Shown here: piece by piece, positions 41,209 to 49,923 of the stretch | Layout of the letters: each line of letters begins with the position of its first letter | How positions within the stretch are numbered: the stretch's first letter is position 1 | DNA from: Dehalococcoidia bacterium | Lineage (GTDB): Bacteria; Chloroflexota; Dehalococcoidia; Bin125 | Assembly (NCBI GenBank): GCA_022826965.1 | Contig: JAJDTU010000002.1 | Coordinates: forward strand, 62,001-126,000 | Length of the DNA stretch: 64,000 nucleotides | Reading direction: 5' to 3' | Translations under genes and position numbers: made by a program | The notes under the pieces: model-generated | Database searches by the model: none | What the model was told of the DNA's origin: nothing | What the model saw: only the letters and a program-made list of their open reading frames with translations

Positions 41209-43227
41209 ATGACTGAGCGTCAGAACTACTGGCGGCGGATCCGCCGCAGGCGAATGAGTCGGCGCTCGCTCTTGCGAGCTTCGTCACGTGCCGGCGTCGG
41301 CGCCGCAGGCATCGCGTTAGTTGGCTGCGGCGACGATGACGACGACGGACAGCAGGCTGTCACCGCGGCGCAGCAGCAACAGCAGGATCAACAGCAAGCC
41401 GCCCAGCAGCAGGCCATGCAGCAACAACAGCAGCAGGCCATGCAACAGCAGCAGCAACAACAGGCCGACCAGCAGGCCTCACAGGCCGACCGACAAGAGG
41501 GAACGCAAGAGGAGCAGGCGGAGCAGGCACAACAACAGCAGACGGCGGTCGACACCTCGGCTCTGACTCGCGGCGGCACGCTGCGCTTCTCCGCACCCGC
41601 AGCGACGCACGACTATTTCGACCCGCACCGCGGCGTCTTCGGTCCCACTCAGTTCTGGATGGGGTTCTACATGAACTACCTCATCCGTTGGCGGAATAAA
41701 GAGAAAGGGATCATGGAGAGCGACATCGCCTCGCTGCCGGAGATTCCCGACAACACGACCTACATCTTCTCGGTCGACCAGGGCGCCCGCTTTTGGGATC
41801 GCTACCCGACCGAGGGCGGCCGGCTCGTCACCGCTGAAGACATCGCGTTCAACGCGCAGCGGCAGATCGACTCGGTTGACGCCGACGGCGTCGAAGACAC
41901 GTCCTTCCTCACCGCCAGCAAGTATCAGCAGACCGACACGCTCGAGGTCGTCGACGACGCGACAATCACGTTCACCACCGCCGAACCGGACTCTACGTAC
42001 CTCGGGGCGCACCTGAGTCCGTTCTCCTGGATCACCTCGCCTGAGGCGATCAATGAATTCGGCAATCGCTGGCGCGACGAGCAGACCAACGTGGAGCTGT
42101 CGTCCGGTACCGGCGCGTACATCCCGTTGGACTACGACCCCGACCTCGGCATCAATCTCGACGTCAATCCTGACTACTGGAAGAACGGTGCGGATGGCGG
42201 TCCTCTGCCCTACCTCGACCGGGTCGAGTTCACGAACCTGCTCGATGCGACCGCAGTCGATGCGGCGTATCGCGGCAAAGGTATCGACATCGGGGGATTC
42301 CCGCTGTCCAGCCTGCAGGTCGAAGGGATTCTGCAGGACTTCCCGGAGCACAATTCATTCGACGTGCCGTTCGGCTTCACGATCCAGATCCGCTACAACT
42401 TCAACCCCGACTGGCCCGGCGAGGACGGCTTGGGCAACCCCTGGGCGGATCGGCGGCTCGCGTACGCCTTCCACGTCGCGACGGACCGCTACCTGCTCAT
42501 CGACGCCGTCTATCTCGGCTCGGCCAAGATCAGCGCGATCGCGCAGGCGCCTTGGTTCAATCAGTTCTGGACTGTGCCGCCGGACGAACTCGCGACCTGG
42601 CCCGGTTACCGGCCGAACCGCGACGATGACATCCAGATGGCCAACGAACTCATGGATGCGGCGGGAGTCGACCGGGACAGCCGCACCTTCTACTGGATCA
42701 CGCCGGACGTTTGGGAACAAACCTATCCGGGTATCACCGAGACGGTCCGCTCAATGTACGAGCAGGCCCTTGGTGTCACGCTCTCGATGGATATTCAGCC
42801 CTACACGGTCATTCTGCAACGGCTGCTCGAAGGTACCCACCCCGGCCAGACCCCGGCCTGGACCAATCCGCCGCAGGACCTCGACCCGACCGGTGAATGG
42901 AACATCACCCATGTGGTTGGCGGCAGCTCCAACTTCTCCCAGTATGACTACCCGCCCGCCGAGGAAATGATCAAAGGCATGAAGGGCGAGCTAGATGTCA
43001 ACAAGCGCAAGGAGACGGCCGACGAACTGTTGAAGATCTTCCTTGGGGTCCACCCCGACCACGGCGTCGATGGCATGACCGGCCAGCCGTCGGTGATGAA
43101 CGCCATCTCGCCGCAGGTGGAGTGGCCGTACGTGCACAACTCCGAGGACGTCTACCAGTTCGCGCATGCCTCGCACCGCTACGACGACACCTGGCTCGAC
43201 ACGACGCATCCCGACTACTCCGCGTAA
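41209..43227 (+). CDS. ABC-type oligopeptide/nickel-like substrate-binding lipoprotein with poly-glutamine linker
   Basis: A 672-residue exported lipoprotein. MSRRSLLRASSRAG at 16-29 is a twin-arginine signal, and ALVGC ending at Cys-40 is a lipobox, so it is a Tat-exported lipoprotein. Residues 41-46 are GDDDDD. Residues 52-112 are a linker in which more than half the residues are Gln. The SBP_bac_5 domain follows from about 118 (GGTLRFSAPAATHDYFDPHRG) to the C-terminus, with the typical (A)DRRLAYAFHVATDRYLLID. No permease or ATPase genes are adjacent, so the transporter is elsewhere. The start at 41209 follows GAGG in a hairpin. Confidence 0.88.
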   Translation: MTERQNYWRRIRRRRMSRRSLLRASSRAGVGAAGIALVGCGDDDDDGQQAVTAAQQQQQDQQQAAQQQAMQQQQQQAMQQQQQQQADQQASQADRQEGTQEEQAEQAQQQQTAVDTSALTRGGTLRFSAPAATHDYFDPHRGVFGPTQFWMGFYMNYLIRWRNKEKGIMESDIASLPEIPDNTTYIFSVDQGARFWDRYPTEGGRLVTAEDIAFNAQRQIDSVDADGVEDTSFLTASKYQQTDTLEVVDDATITFTTAEPDSTYLGAHLSPFSWITSPEAINEFGNRWRDEQTNVELSSGTGAYIPLDYDPDLGINLDVNPDYWKNGADGGPLPYLDRVEFTNLLDATAVDAAYRGKGIDIGGFPLSSLQVEGILQDFPEHNSFDVPFGFTIQIRYNFNPDWPGEDGLGNPWADRRLAYAFHVATDRYLLIDAVYLGSAKISAIAQAPWFNQFWTVPPDELATWPGYRPNRDDDIQMANELMDAAGVDRDSRTFYWITPDVWEQTYPGITETVRSMYEQALGVTLSMDIQPYTVILQRLLEGTHPGQTPAWTNPPQDLDPTGEWNITHVVGGSSNFSQYDYPPAEEMIKGMKGELDVNKRKETADELLKIFLGVHPDHGVDGMTGQPSVMNAISPQVEWPYVHNSEDVYQFAHASHRYDDTWLDTTHPDYSA

Positions 43228-43342
43228 GGAAGTCAGACTGCCTCGATCAGATTGACACTGACTGAGGGCATTCAATACCTTGCCCCAGAGACCGCCCGCC
43301 AAACGGGCGATGCCGTGATGTCGAAACCGAACGGAGTTGGCC

Positions 43343-44635
43343 GTGAAATTTGAGTTCTTCCACCTGATGCCTTATCGGGATCTGCCGCCCGACTTCGCCG
43401 AGACCAACAATTCGGTCTGGGTCGACGTTGATTCGAAGCTCTTCGACCCGGCCAAGGCGCACGAGATGTACAACGACGGCCTGGACGAGCTCGAGGCCGC
43501 CGCGGCTGCCGGTTATGACGGCATCTGCATCAACGAGCACCACCAGAACGCCTACGGCCTGATGCCGTCGCCCAATCTGATGGCCGCCAACCTCTGCCGG
43601 CGAACCAAGGACGTGGCGATCGTCGTGCTGGGCAACTCGATCGCGCTCTACAACCCGCCGACCCGCGTGGCCGAAGAGTTCGCGATGCTCGACTGCATCT
43701 CGGGCGGCCGCCTCGTCGCCGGCTTCCCCGTCGGCACGCCGATGGACGACTGCTTCTGCTACGGCGCCAACCCGTCGCACTTGCGCGACAAGTACTACGA
43801 AGCCGCCGACGTGATCACGCAGGCCTGGACCCGGCCTGAGATGTTCTCCTACAACGGCCGCTACAACCAGTTGCGCTACATCAACATCTGGCCGCGCCCA
43901 ATCCAGCAGCCTCACCCGCCCGTCTGGATCCCCGGTGGCGGATCCGTCGAGACCTGGGAATGGTGCGCCGAGAACAACTACGTCTACTGCTACCTCTCCT
44001 ACGGCGGCTACAAGGCCGGGCAGAAGAACGTCGACGGGTTCTGGCGCACGATGCAGCAGCGCGAGAAGCCGCTCAACCCGTACCACGCCGGATTCCTCCA
44101 GCTCGTCGCCGTCGGCGAGACCGAGCAGGAAGTCGCCGACAAGTTCGGGCCGCACGCGGAGTACTTCTACAACAAGATGCTCCACATCGACCCGCGCTAC
44201 GCCGACCCGCCCGGCTATCGCACCGTCCGCACGATCGAGCAGGGCTTCACCCGCAGCCAGGGCCTCAAGCCCGTCTTCGGAGACTCGAAGAAGTTCGAGG
44301 GCGAGAAAACCGCCGAGAAGATGATCGAGTCAAAGGCCAACTCGGAAATCACCTGGAACGACCTGATCCGCGAAGGCAACATCGTCGCCGGTACGCCCAG
44401 CCAGGTCACCGAGCAGCTCGAGGAAGTCATCCGCACGCTGCACGTCGGACACCTGATGATCCTCAACCAGTTCGGCTCGATTCCGAAGGAACTGGCGATC
44501 CCGAACATCGAGATGACCGCCCAGCAGGTGCTGCCCAACCTCAAGCACATCTGGGACGACGAGGGCTGGGAAGACCACTGGTGGCCTCAGGGCATGGAGA
44601 GCGGTCAAGCGGACCCCGCGCCGCTGGCCTTCTAG
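43343..44635 (+). CDS. LLM-class flavin-dependent monooxygenase
   Basis: A 430-residue luciferase-like protein read from a GTG at 43343 (a TTG two codons earlier is possible). VKFEFFHLMPYRDLPPDF, GICINEHHQNAYGLMPSPNLMAA, NPPTRVAEEFAMLDCISGGRLVAGFPVGT and PVWIPGGGSVETWEW are the usual flavin-binding strands. It is longer than most LLM enzymes because of a C-terminal extension of about 80 residues. Substrate unknown. It lies 115 bases downstream of the binding protein on the same strand. Confidence 0.83.
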   Translation: MKFEFFHLMPYRDLPPDFAETNNSVWVDVDSKLFDPAKAHEMYNDGLDELEAAAAAGYDGICINEHHQNAYGLMPSPNLMAANLCRRTKDVAIVVLGNSIALYNPPTRVAEEFAMLDCISGGRLVAGFPVGTPMDDCFCYGANPSHLRDKYYEAADVITQAWTRPEMFSYNGRYNQLRYINIWPRPIQQPHPPVWIPGGGSVETWEWCAENNYVYCYLSYGGYKAGQKNVDGFWRTMQQREKPLNPYHAGFLQLVAVGETEQEVADKFGPHAEYFYNKMLHIDPRYADPPGYRTVRTIEQGFTRSQGLKPVFGDSKKFEGEKTAEKMIESKANSEITWNDLIREGNIVAGTPSQVTEQLEEVIRTLHVGHLMILNQFGSIPKELAIPNIEMTAQQVLPNLKHIWDDEGWEDHWWPQGMESGQADPAPLAF

Positions 44636-44666
44636 CCGGGCTCAACCAGAGCAAGGTTCCCGTACC

Positions 44667-44694
44667 GAAGGGCGGCGCCGATGCGCCGCCCTTC
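44667..44694 (+). terminator. 12-bp GC-rich hairpin after the LLM gene
   Basis: GAAGGGCGGCGC at 44667-44678 pairs perfectly with GCGCCGCCCTTC at 44683-44694 around CGAT. It sits 32 bases after the stop codon. The following bases (GTCATATC) are only weakly T-rich. Confidence 0.6.
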
Positions 44695-44713
44695 GTCATA
44701 TCATCGAAAGACG

Positions 44714-45808
44714 ATGACTCGACAGCTCCTCGCCAGACTGCCCGCCCTGTCGGCGTTGCTGGCCCTGCCACTGGTGCTCGGCCTGGCAACGCTCAACGCG
44801 CACGAAAACGAGGGCGGAGAGACCGTCCGTGTCATCGCTCGCCTGCACGAGAACGGGCGAATCGAGTTTGGCCTGCGCACGTCGGAAGGCAACCAGTTCC
44901 CAAGTCGCCGATTCTTCCCCACGGTGGTGACCCACGCAAACTGGCTGCGCAGTTCGCCCATCGAACTCTCAGACGGCACGCAGGTCAGAATCATTGCCCG
45001 CCGCACTGAAGACACCAGAGTCGAGTTCGGCCTGCGAATCGACGAGCCGCGCAGGGACTTCCTGCCGACCCGACGCTTCTTCCCGCGCTCGCCCACAGTG
45101 GGTCGCTGGCTTTCCAGCACACCGGTCCTCCTGCCCGCGCCGGCGCCGGATGACGATCACCGCGACCAACTGCCGGAAACTCCGGCTCCTGAGCCGGATG
45201 AACCGGAGAGGCCGCAAGACGAGAGCGATGACACCGGCAGCGGAGAGCCGGATCAGGCTTCGGACGTCGAGAGAATCAGCGGCGGTCACCGCGATGGCCT
45301 AATCGTCGAAGGCAACACCATCGGCGACCCCGACGCACCCGTCCTGATCGTCGAATACGGCGATCCGTTTTGACCGAACTGCCGCCGGATCGCGACTCAG
45401 GTTGAGCCGCGACTGATCGACGAGTACGTCCGCACCGGCATCGCCCGGTTCAAATTCGTCAACATCGCCTACCTCGGCGCGGCGTCCGAACGGGTCGGCT
45501 ACGCGATGGTTTGCGCCATCGAGCAAAGCGGCGCTGCCTTCTGGCAAATCCACGATCGCTTCCTGATCGACGGCAGCCGCGCCGCGTCTCGCGCCCAGCT
45601 CATCAGGTACGCAGGCGAAATCGGCCTCGACGCTGACCGCTTCGAGCGGTGCTACGACGATCCTGCGACACGGCAGAAGCACAACCAGAACCTACGTGAT
45701 GCTCGGACGATCGGGATCACGTACGGTCCGCGAATCAGGGTCAACGGAGCCGGTGCGGGCACTTCGTTCGCGGCAATCGCGCAGGCCGTCGAAGCGGCGA
45801 CTCCATAG
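44714..45808 (+). CDS. Probable selenoprotein: secreted IAR/EFG-repeat protein fused to a DsbA-like thioredoxin domain (UxxC)
   Basis: The frame from ATG 44714 meets TGA at 45371-45373 and, read through, continues in the same frame to 45808, giving 364 residues with Sec-220. Order: signal peptide at about 1-30; two repeats at 38-83 and 91-138 (IAR, EFG, RRFFP, WLRSS or WLSS); an acidic proline-rich linker at 141-190; a DsbA/thioredoxin-4 domain from about 195. The TGA falls exactly at the first cysteine of the CxxC motif: VEYGDPF, Sec, PNCRRIA. The downstream part keeps the family pattern (LIDEYVRTGIARFKFVNIAYLG, FWQIHDRFL, GPRIRVNG with the cis-proline). A SECIS-like hairpin follows. The alternative is a nonsense mutation at this exact codon. 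Confidence 0.75.
45371..45411 (+). promoter_or_regulatory. Candidate bacterial SECIS element with in-frame UGA
   Basis: After the UGA at 45371-45373, CGCG at 45391-45394 and CTCA at 45396-45399 pair with TGAG at 45403-45406 and CGCG at 45408-45411. An A-C mismatch lies between the two stems and the apical loop is GGU. The loop begins 26 bases after the UGA and has G in its first two positions, within the known rules for bacterial SECIS hairpins (apical loop 16-37 bases from the UGA, guanine near the loop start). Confidence 0.65.
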
Positions 45809-45829
45809 CTCGGCGCTACGCTGACCTCC

Positions 45830-46240
45830 ATGAAACCAAAGATCAGCATCATCACGCTCGGCGTCTCCGATCTCGATGCGTCGGTCCGGTTCTACCGTGA
45901 CGGGCTGGGCTTGCCCGCGCCCAACTACAACGAGGGCGACAACATCTGCTTCCTCGAGTTGGATGGCACGTGGCTCTCGCTATACCGCCGTGACAAATTC
46001 CCCGAGGAGGCGGATGTCGAGTTCGCCAGTCCGACTGCCGGCACCCCAACCATCACCCTCGCGCACAATCTGGGCTCACGGGAAGCCGTCGATGCCGCGA
46101 TGTCCGAGGCTGTCGCGGCCGGCGCAACCCTGGTCAAGCAGCCCGAGGAGGTGTTCTGGGGTGGATACAGCGGATACTTCAGCGATCCAGACGGCTACCT
46201 CTGGGAACTCGCCCACAACCCGTTCACGGATCTGACCTGA
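45830..46240 (+). CDS. VOC-family (glyoxalase/bleomycin-resistance-like) protein
   Basis: A 136-residue two-module beta-alpha-beta-beta-beta protein. ITLGVSDLDASVRFYRDGLGL opens module one, and GYFSDPDGYLWELAHNP closes module two with its metal-binding glutamate. Members are glyoxalases, dioxygenases or drug-binding proteins; the reaction cannot be named. It follows the selenoprotein by 21 bases and precedes a second VOC gene by 2 bases. Confidence 0.85.
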   Translation: MKPKISIITLGVSDLDASVRFYRDGLGLPAPNYNEGDNICFLELDGTWLSLYRRDKFPEEADVEFASPTAGTPTITLAHNLGSREAVDAAMSEAVAAGATLVKQPEEVFWGGYSGYFSDPDGYLWELAHNPFTDLT

Positions 46241-46242
46241 CC

Positions 46243-46602
46243 ATGCCGGAAGTCACGGCGCTCAGCGCGGTCACGCTCGCCACTGCCAACATGTCGGCTG
46301 CTACCGCCTTTTACGAGACGCTCGGCTTCGAGAAGATTTACGGCGGACCGCAGGCCGGATTTACTTCATACCGAGCGGGAGAGAGTTATCTCAATCTGAT
46401 CGCAGCCGAAACAGGAGCCGGCTTCTGGGGACGAGCGATCTTCTACGTCGACGATGTAGACGCGTTCCATGCCAGCGCAGTTAGCGCCGGACTCAAGCCC
46501 GAGTTTGAACCGAGGGACGCGCCCTGGCGAGAGCGCTACTTCCACATCGTCGACCCGGACGGCCACGAGATCTCGTTCGCGAAGCCGATAGAGAGGAGTT
46601 AG
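46243..46602 (+). CDS. VOC-family protein, second copy
   Basis: A 119-residue protein of the same fold as its neighbour: LATANMSAATAFYETLGFEKI at the start and RYFHIVDPDGHEISFAKP at the end with His and Glu as possible metal ligands. The two adjacent genes are quite different in sequence, so this is not a recent duplication; they may form a heterodimer. Confidence 0.82.
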   Translation: MPEVTALSAVTLATANMSAATAFYETLGFEKIYGGPQAGFTSYRAGESYLNLIAAETGAGFWGRAIFYVDDVDAFHASAVSAGLKPEFEPRDAPWRERYFHIVDPDGHEISFAKPIERS

Positions 46603-46614
46603 CGAGCGAGTCCG

Positions 46615-47385
46615 CTATTCCCCAACCTCTAACGACCGACCCGCTGTCAGCCCGCCGTCGATGACGAACTCCGAACCGGTGCTGTAGGTCGCCTCGGCGG
46701 CGATGAACAGCATCATCTTGGCCACCTCATCGACCCGACCGAAGCGCGGGATCGGCATCCGAACCGGCACGTCGCCGTCCGGCCTGCGCGGTGTGTCCTC
46801 ATTCGTGGTCATCAGCGTATCGATCGGACCGGGATGAACCGAGTTGACGCGAATGTTGTACGGCCCCAGCTCCAGCGCCGCAACCTTCGTCAGGCCCCGA
46901 ACCGCGAACTTCGACGAAACATAGGCGCTGGAATCGGGATAGCCTTCCAGACCGGCCGTCGATGACGTGTTGATGATGCAGCCGCCGCCGGCCTCGCGCA
47001 TCGCCTTGATCGCTGCTCGGATGCCCAACCACACGCCCACCTGGTTGATCTTGATCATCTCCAGGTACTCCTGCGCGGTCGTGTCCTCGATCGAAGCGTT
47101 GCGTAGGATGCCGGCGTTGTTGATCAGGATGTTCAGCTTGCCGAACCGCTCGGTCGTCGCATCGACCATCTCGGCCCAGCTTGATTGATCGGAGACGTCC
47201 AGCTTGCGGAACATGGCATCGCCGCCGGTGTCGTTGATGCTCTCGGCAACCCGATTGCCGTCTTCCTCCAGCACATCGCCAATCGCGATTGCCGCGCCCT
47301 CGCGCGCAAAGAGGCGCGCCTGATGTTCACCCTGCCCTCGGGCGCCTCCAGAAATCAGTGCGACCTGTCCATCGAGCTTGCCCAT
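46615..47385 (-). CDS. SDR oxidoreductase, tandem paralogue 1 of 4
   Basis: A 256-residue SDR with SGGARGQG at 12-19 (Ser replaces the usual first Thr), NNAG, and Tyr/Lys in YVSSK near 155-159. GDVLEEDG after strand 2 favours NAD(H). It is one of four consecutive genes with near-identical N-termini (MGKLDGQVALISG) and segments NQVGVWLGI and RVNSVHPG. The part after 190 (TNEDTPRRPDGDVPVRMP) differs from the others, so substrate binding has diverged. Stop at 46615 converges on the VOC genes. Confidence 0.88.
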   Translation of the reverse strand: MGKLDGQVALISGGARGQGEHQARLFAREGAAIAIGDVLEEDGNRVAESINDTGGDAMFRKLDVSDQSSWAEMVDATTERFGKLNILINNAGILRNASIEDTTAQEYLEMIKINQVGVWLGIRAAIKAMREAGGGCIINTSSTAGLEGYPDSSAYVSSKFAVRGLTKVAALELGPYNIRVNSVHPGPIDTLMTTNEDTPRRPDGDVPVRMPIPRFGRVDEVAKMMLFIAAEATYSTGSEFVIDGGLTAGRSLEVGE

Positions 47386-47443
47386 GTTGGTTCTCTCAAT
47401 CCAGTTTCGTCGTTCCGCCACATCGCGGACGTGGCAACCTGAG

Positions 47444-48223
47444 CTAGTCCCGGGGCCGCGCGACCATTGTTCCGGCTGTGACACCGCCGTCGATCACGAA
47501 TTCGGCTCCGGTGCTGTACGTCGCGTCGGCGGCGATGAACAGCATCATCTTCGCGACCTCGTCGACGTGCCCCACTCGCGGGATCGGTGCGGTCCCTGCG
47601 ATGTCGAAGTCGTCGTCGTCAGTCCGCTGGATCTGCGGATCGCGAATCATCGGCGTGTCGATCGGTCCCGGATGCACTGAATTCACGCGAATGTTGTACG
47701 GAGCCAACTCCAGCGCCGCCACCTTGGTCATCCCGCGAACCGCGAACTTCGACGAGACGTAAGCTCCCAGGCCCGAGTAGCCTTCAAGGCCTGCCGTGGA
47801 CGACGTGTTGATGATGCAGCCGCCGCCGGCTTCCTTGAGCGCCGGGATCGCCGTCTTCATGCCCAACCAGACACCCAGTTGATTGACGAGGATGACGTCC
47901 AGGTAGTCCTGCAGGGTCGAGTCTTCAATCAGGTTCACCCGGGCGATGCCGGCGTTGTTGATCACGATGTCGAGACGGCCAAACTGCGACACGCTCTCGT
48001 CGACCATCGACTGCCAGCTCGACGCTTCGGTCACATCGAGCTTCTGAAACATGGCCTGACCGCCGGTGTCGTTGATGCTCTCGGCGACGCGCTGGCCGTC
48101 TTCCTCCAGCACATCGCCGAGCGCGACAGCCGCTCCCTCTCGGGCGAACAGACGAGCCTGAGCCTCTCCCTGTCCTCTCGCGCCGCCGGATATCAGCGCA
48201 ACCTGTCCATCGAGCTTTCCCAT
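47444..48223 (-). CDS. SDR oxidoreductase, tandem paralogue 2 of 4
   Basis: A 259-residue SDR: SGGARGQG 12-19, NNAG 89-92, Ser-141/142, Tyr-155 and Lys-159. Closest in the window to paralogue 1 over the first 60 residues (LEEDGQRVAESINDTGG against LEEDGNRVAESINDTGG). The variable loop reads RDPQIQRTDDDDFDIAGTAP. It begins 88 bases downstream of paralogue 3, and 58 bases separate it from paralogue 1. Confidence 0.88.
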   Translation of the reverse strand: MGKLDGQVALISGGARGQGEAQARLFAREGAAVALGDVLEEDGQRVAESINDTGGQAMFQKLDVTEASSWQSMVDESVSQFGRLDIVINNAGIARVNLIEDSTLQDYLDVILVNQLGVWLGMKTAIPALKEAGGGCIINTSSTAGLEGYSGLGAYVSSKFAVRGMTKVAALELAPYNIRVNSVHPGPIDTPMIRDPQIQRTDDDDFDIAGTAPIPRVGHVDEVAKMMLFIAADATYSTGAEFVIDGGVTAGTMVARPRD

Positions 48224-48311
48224 CTCGTACCTCCTCCTTCAGATTCCGTCTTTCCCTACAGCTTGCTCTCGCAGACCGAAGACTAGTCTCCGCTACTCGG
48301 AGCATCGACCG

Positions 48312-49082
48312 CTAGTCGTTGACCGGAATCGCCCGGCCCGACATATGACCGCCGTCGATCTGGAACTCCGCCCCGGTGCTGTAGGTCGCGTCGGCCGCAA
48401 TGAACAGCATCATCTTGGCCACCTCTTCCGGCAGACCAGCGCGCGCGATTGGGCTGGTCACCGAAATCTCCCCCTCGGGACTGCCGCCAATCCTGGGATC
48501 TCGCACCATCGGCGTATCGATCTGCCCGGGATGAACCGAATTGACGCGAATGTTGTACGGCGCCAGTTCCAGCGCCGCCACTTTGGTGATCCCCCGCACG
48601 GCGAACTTCGAGGAGACGTAGCCGCTGAGGCCGGCATACCCCTCGTATCCGGCGGTCGACGACACATTGACGATGCAGCCACCACCCGTCTCGCGCATCG
48701 GCTCGATAGCGGCACGGATCCCCAACCAGACGCCAACCTGGTTGATGTCGATGACCTCGAGATACTCCTCGAGCGTCGAGTCTTCAATCGTCCCGGCGCG
48801 CAGTATGCCGGCGTTGTTGATCAGGATGTTGAGACCGCCGAACTGCTCCACCGCCTGACCGACGATCTCCGACCAGCCGGACTGGTCGGTCACGTCCAGG
48901 TTGCGGAACATGGCCTGGCCGCCGGTGTCAATGATGCTTTCCGCGACCTGCCGTCCCTCCGCTTCCAACACGTCGCCCAATACGACCGCCGCGCCCTCGC
49001 GGGCGAAGAGTCGAGCCTGCGCCTCGCCCTGCCCGCGAGCAGCCCCCGAAATCAGCGCCACTTGTCCGTCAAGTTTGCCCAT
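48312..49082 (-). CDS. SDR oxidoreductase, tandem paralogue 3 of 4
   Basis: A 256-residue SDR with SGAARGQG as cofactor loop, NNAG, and YVSSK. The variable loop is RDPRIGGSPEGEISVTSPIARAG. The start codon is only 17 bases after the stop of paralogue 4, so these two are co-transcribed. The C-terminal DGGHMSGRAIPVND differs from the DGG(x)TAG of the others. Confidence 0.88.
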   Translation of the reverse strand: MGKLDGQVALISGAARGQGEAQARLFAREGAAVVLGDVLEAEGRQVAESIIDTGGQAMFRNLDVTDQSGWSEIVGQAVEQFGGLNILINNAGILRAGTIEDSTLEEYLEVIDINQVGVWLGIRAAIEPMRETGGGCIVNVSSTAGYEGYAGLSGYVSSKFAVRGITKVAALELAPYNIRVNSVHPGQIDTPMVRDPRIGGSPEGEISVTSPIARAGLPEEVAKMMLFIAADATYSTGAEFQIDGGHMSGRAIPVND

Positions 49083-49099
49083 CTCAAGCGCTCCTCGAT

Positions 49100-49882
49100 C
49101 TAGTCGCCGCGATCTTGCAGGCGCGTGACTGACCACCCGGCTGTCATGCCACCGTCAATCACAAACTCCGAGCCGGTGCTGTATGTAGCATCCGCAGCGA
49201 TGAAGAGCATCATTGTGGCGACTTCTTCAGGCCGGCCCACGCGCGGTATGGGAGCCTCGAAGCTGGTGTCGTCCGGCTCGCGCGTCGCGAGCTGCGGATC
49301 GCGGATCATCGGCGTGTCGATCGGGCCGGGATGGACGGAGTTCACTCGGATGTTGTACTGGCCCAGTTCTTGCGCGGCGACCTTGGTCAGGCCGCGCACA
49401 GCGAACTTGGAGGACACATACGCGCCCAGCCCCACGCTCCCCAGAAGTCCCGCGACCGAAGACGTGTTGATGATGCAGCCGCCGCCCGCTGCCTTGAGCG
49501 CCGGAATCGCCGCCTGGATGCCGAGCCAGACCCCGACCTGATTCACGCGGATGACCTCACGGTAGTCATCCAGCGTCGACTCTTCGATCAACTTGCTCCT
49601 GGCAATGCCGGCGTTGTTGATCAGGATGTCGAGCCGTCTGTACTGCTCCACGACGGCATCAACTGTGGCACGCCACTGGCTCCGCTCGGTCACGTCAAGA
49701 TGGTGATAGACCGCGTCGCCGCCCGTGTCGTTGATGCTGGCCGCGACGAGTTCCCCTTCGGCGTCCAATACATCGGCGAGCGCCACCTGGGCGCCTTCAC
49801 GAGCGAACAACCGTGCCTGCGCTTCGCCCTGACCTCTTGCCCCACCCGAGATCAGCGCGACCTGCCCGTCGAGCTTGCCCAT
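49100..49882 (-). CDS. SDR oxidoreductase, tandem paralogue 4 of 4
   Basis: A 260-residue SDR, first of the array in transcription order. SGGARGQG, NNAG and YVSSK are all present; the variable loop is RDPQLATREPDDTSFEAP. GGGAGGCAG precedes the start. A GTG/ATG-started cupin gene lies 41 bases upstream on the same strand, so the array may be read from the cupin promoter. Confidence 0.88.
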   Translation of the reverse strand: MGKLDGQVALISGGARGQGEAQARLFAREGAQVALADVLDAEGELVAASINDTGGDAVYHHLDVTERSQWRATVDAVVEQYRRLDILINNAGIARSKLIEESTLDDYREVIRVNQVGVWLGIQAAIPALKAAGGGCIINTSSVAGLLGSVGLGAYVSSKFAVRGLTKVAAQELGQYNIRVNSVHPGPIDTPMIRDPQLATREPDDTSFEAPIPRVGRPEEVATMMLFIAADATYSTGSEFVIDGGMTAGWSVTRLQDRGD

Positions 49883-49923
49883 CAACTGCCTCCCGCCCGT
49901 TGTACAGAGCGCTCACGCATAGG

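Noticed and set aside
41340-41550. The CAG/CAA-rich tract as a CRISPR-like or tandem-repeat array
   Set aside because: It is an in-frame glutamine-rich linker of a lipoprotein with no constant repeat/spacer unit. No CRISPR array was seen anywhere in the window.
43247-44185. 312-codon minus-strand frame opposite the LLM gene
   Set aside because: Antisense shadow of a clear luciferase-like gene; valine/glycine/arginine-biased with no features.
45371-45373. The TGA as a simple nonsense mutation or sequencing error splitting the DsbA-like gene
   Set aside because: Its position at the first Cys of CxxC, the intact frame on both sides and the SECIS-like hairpin make selenocysteine more likely, although a mutation cannot be excluded without selA/B/C/D data.
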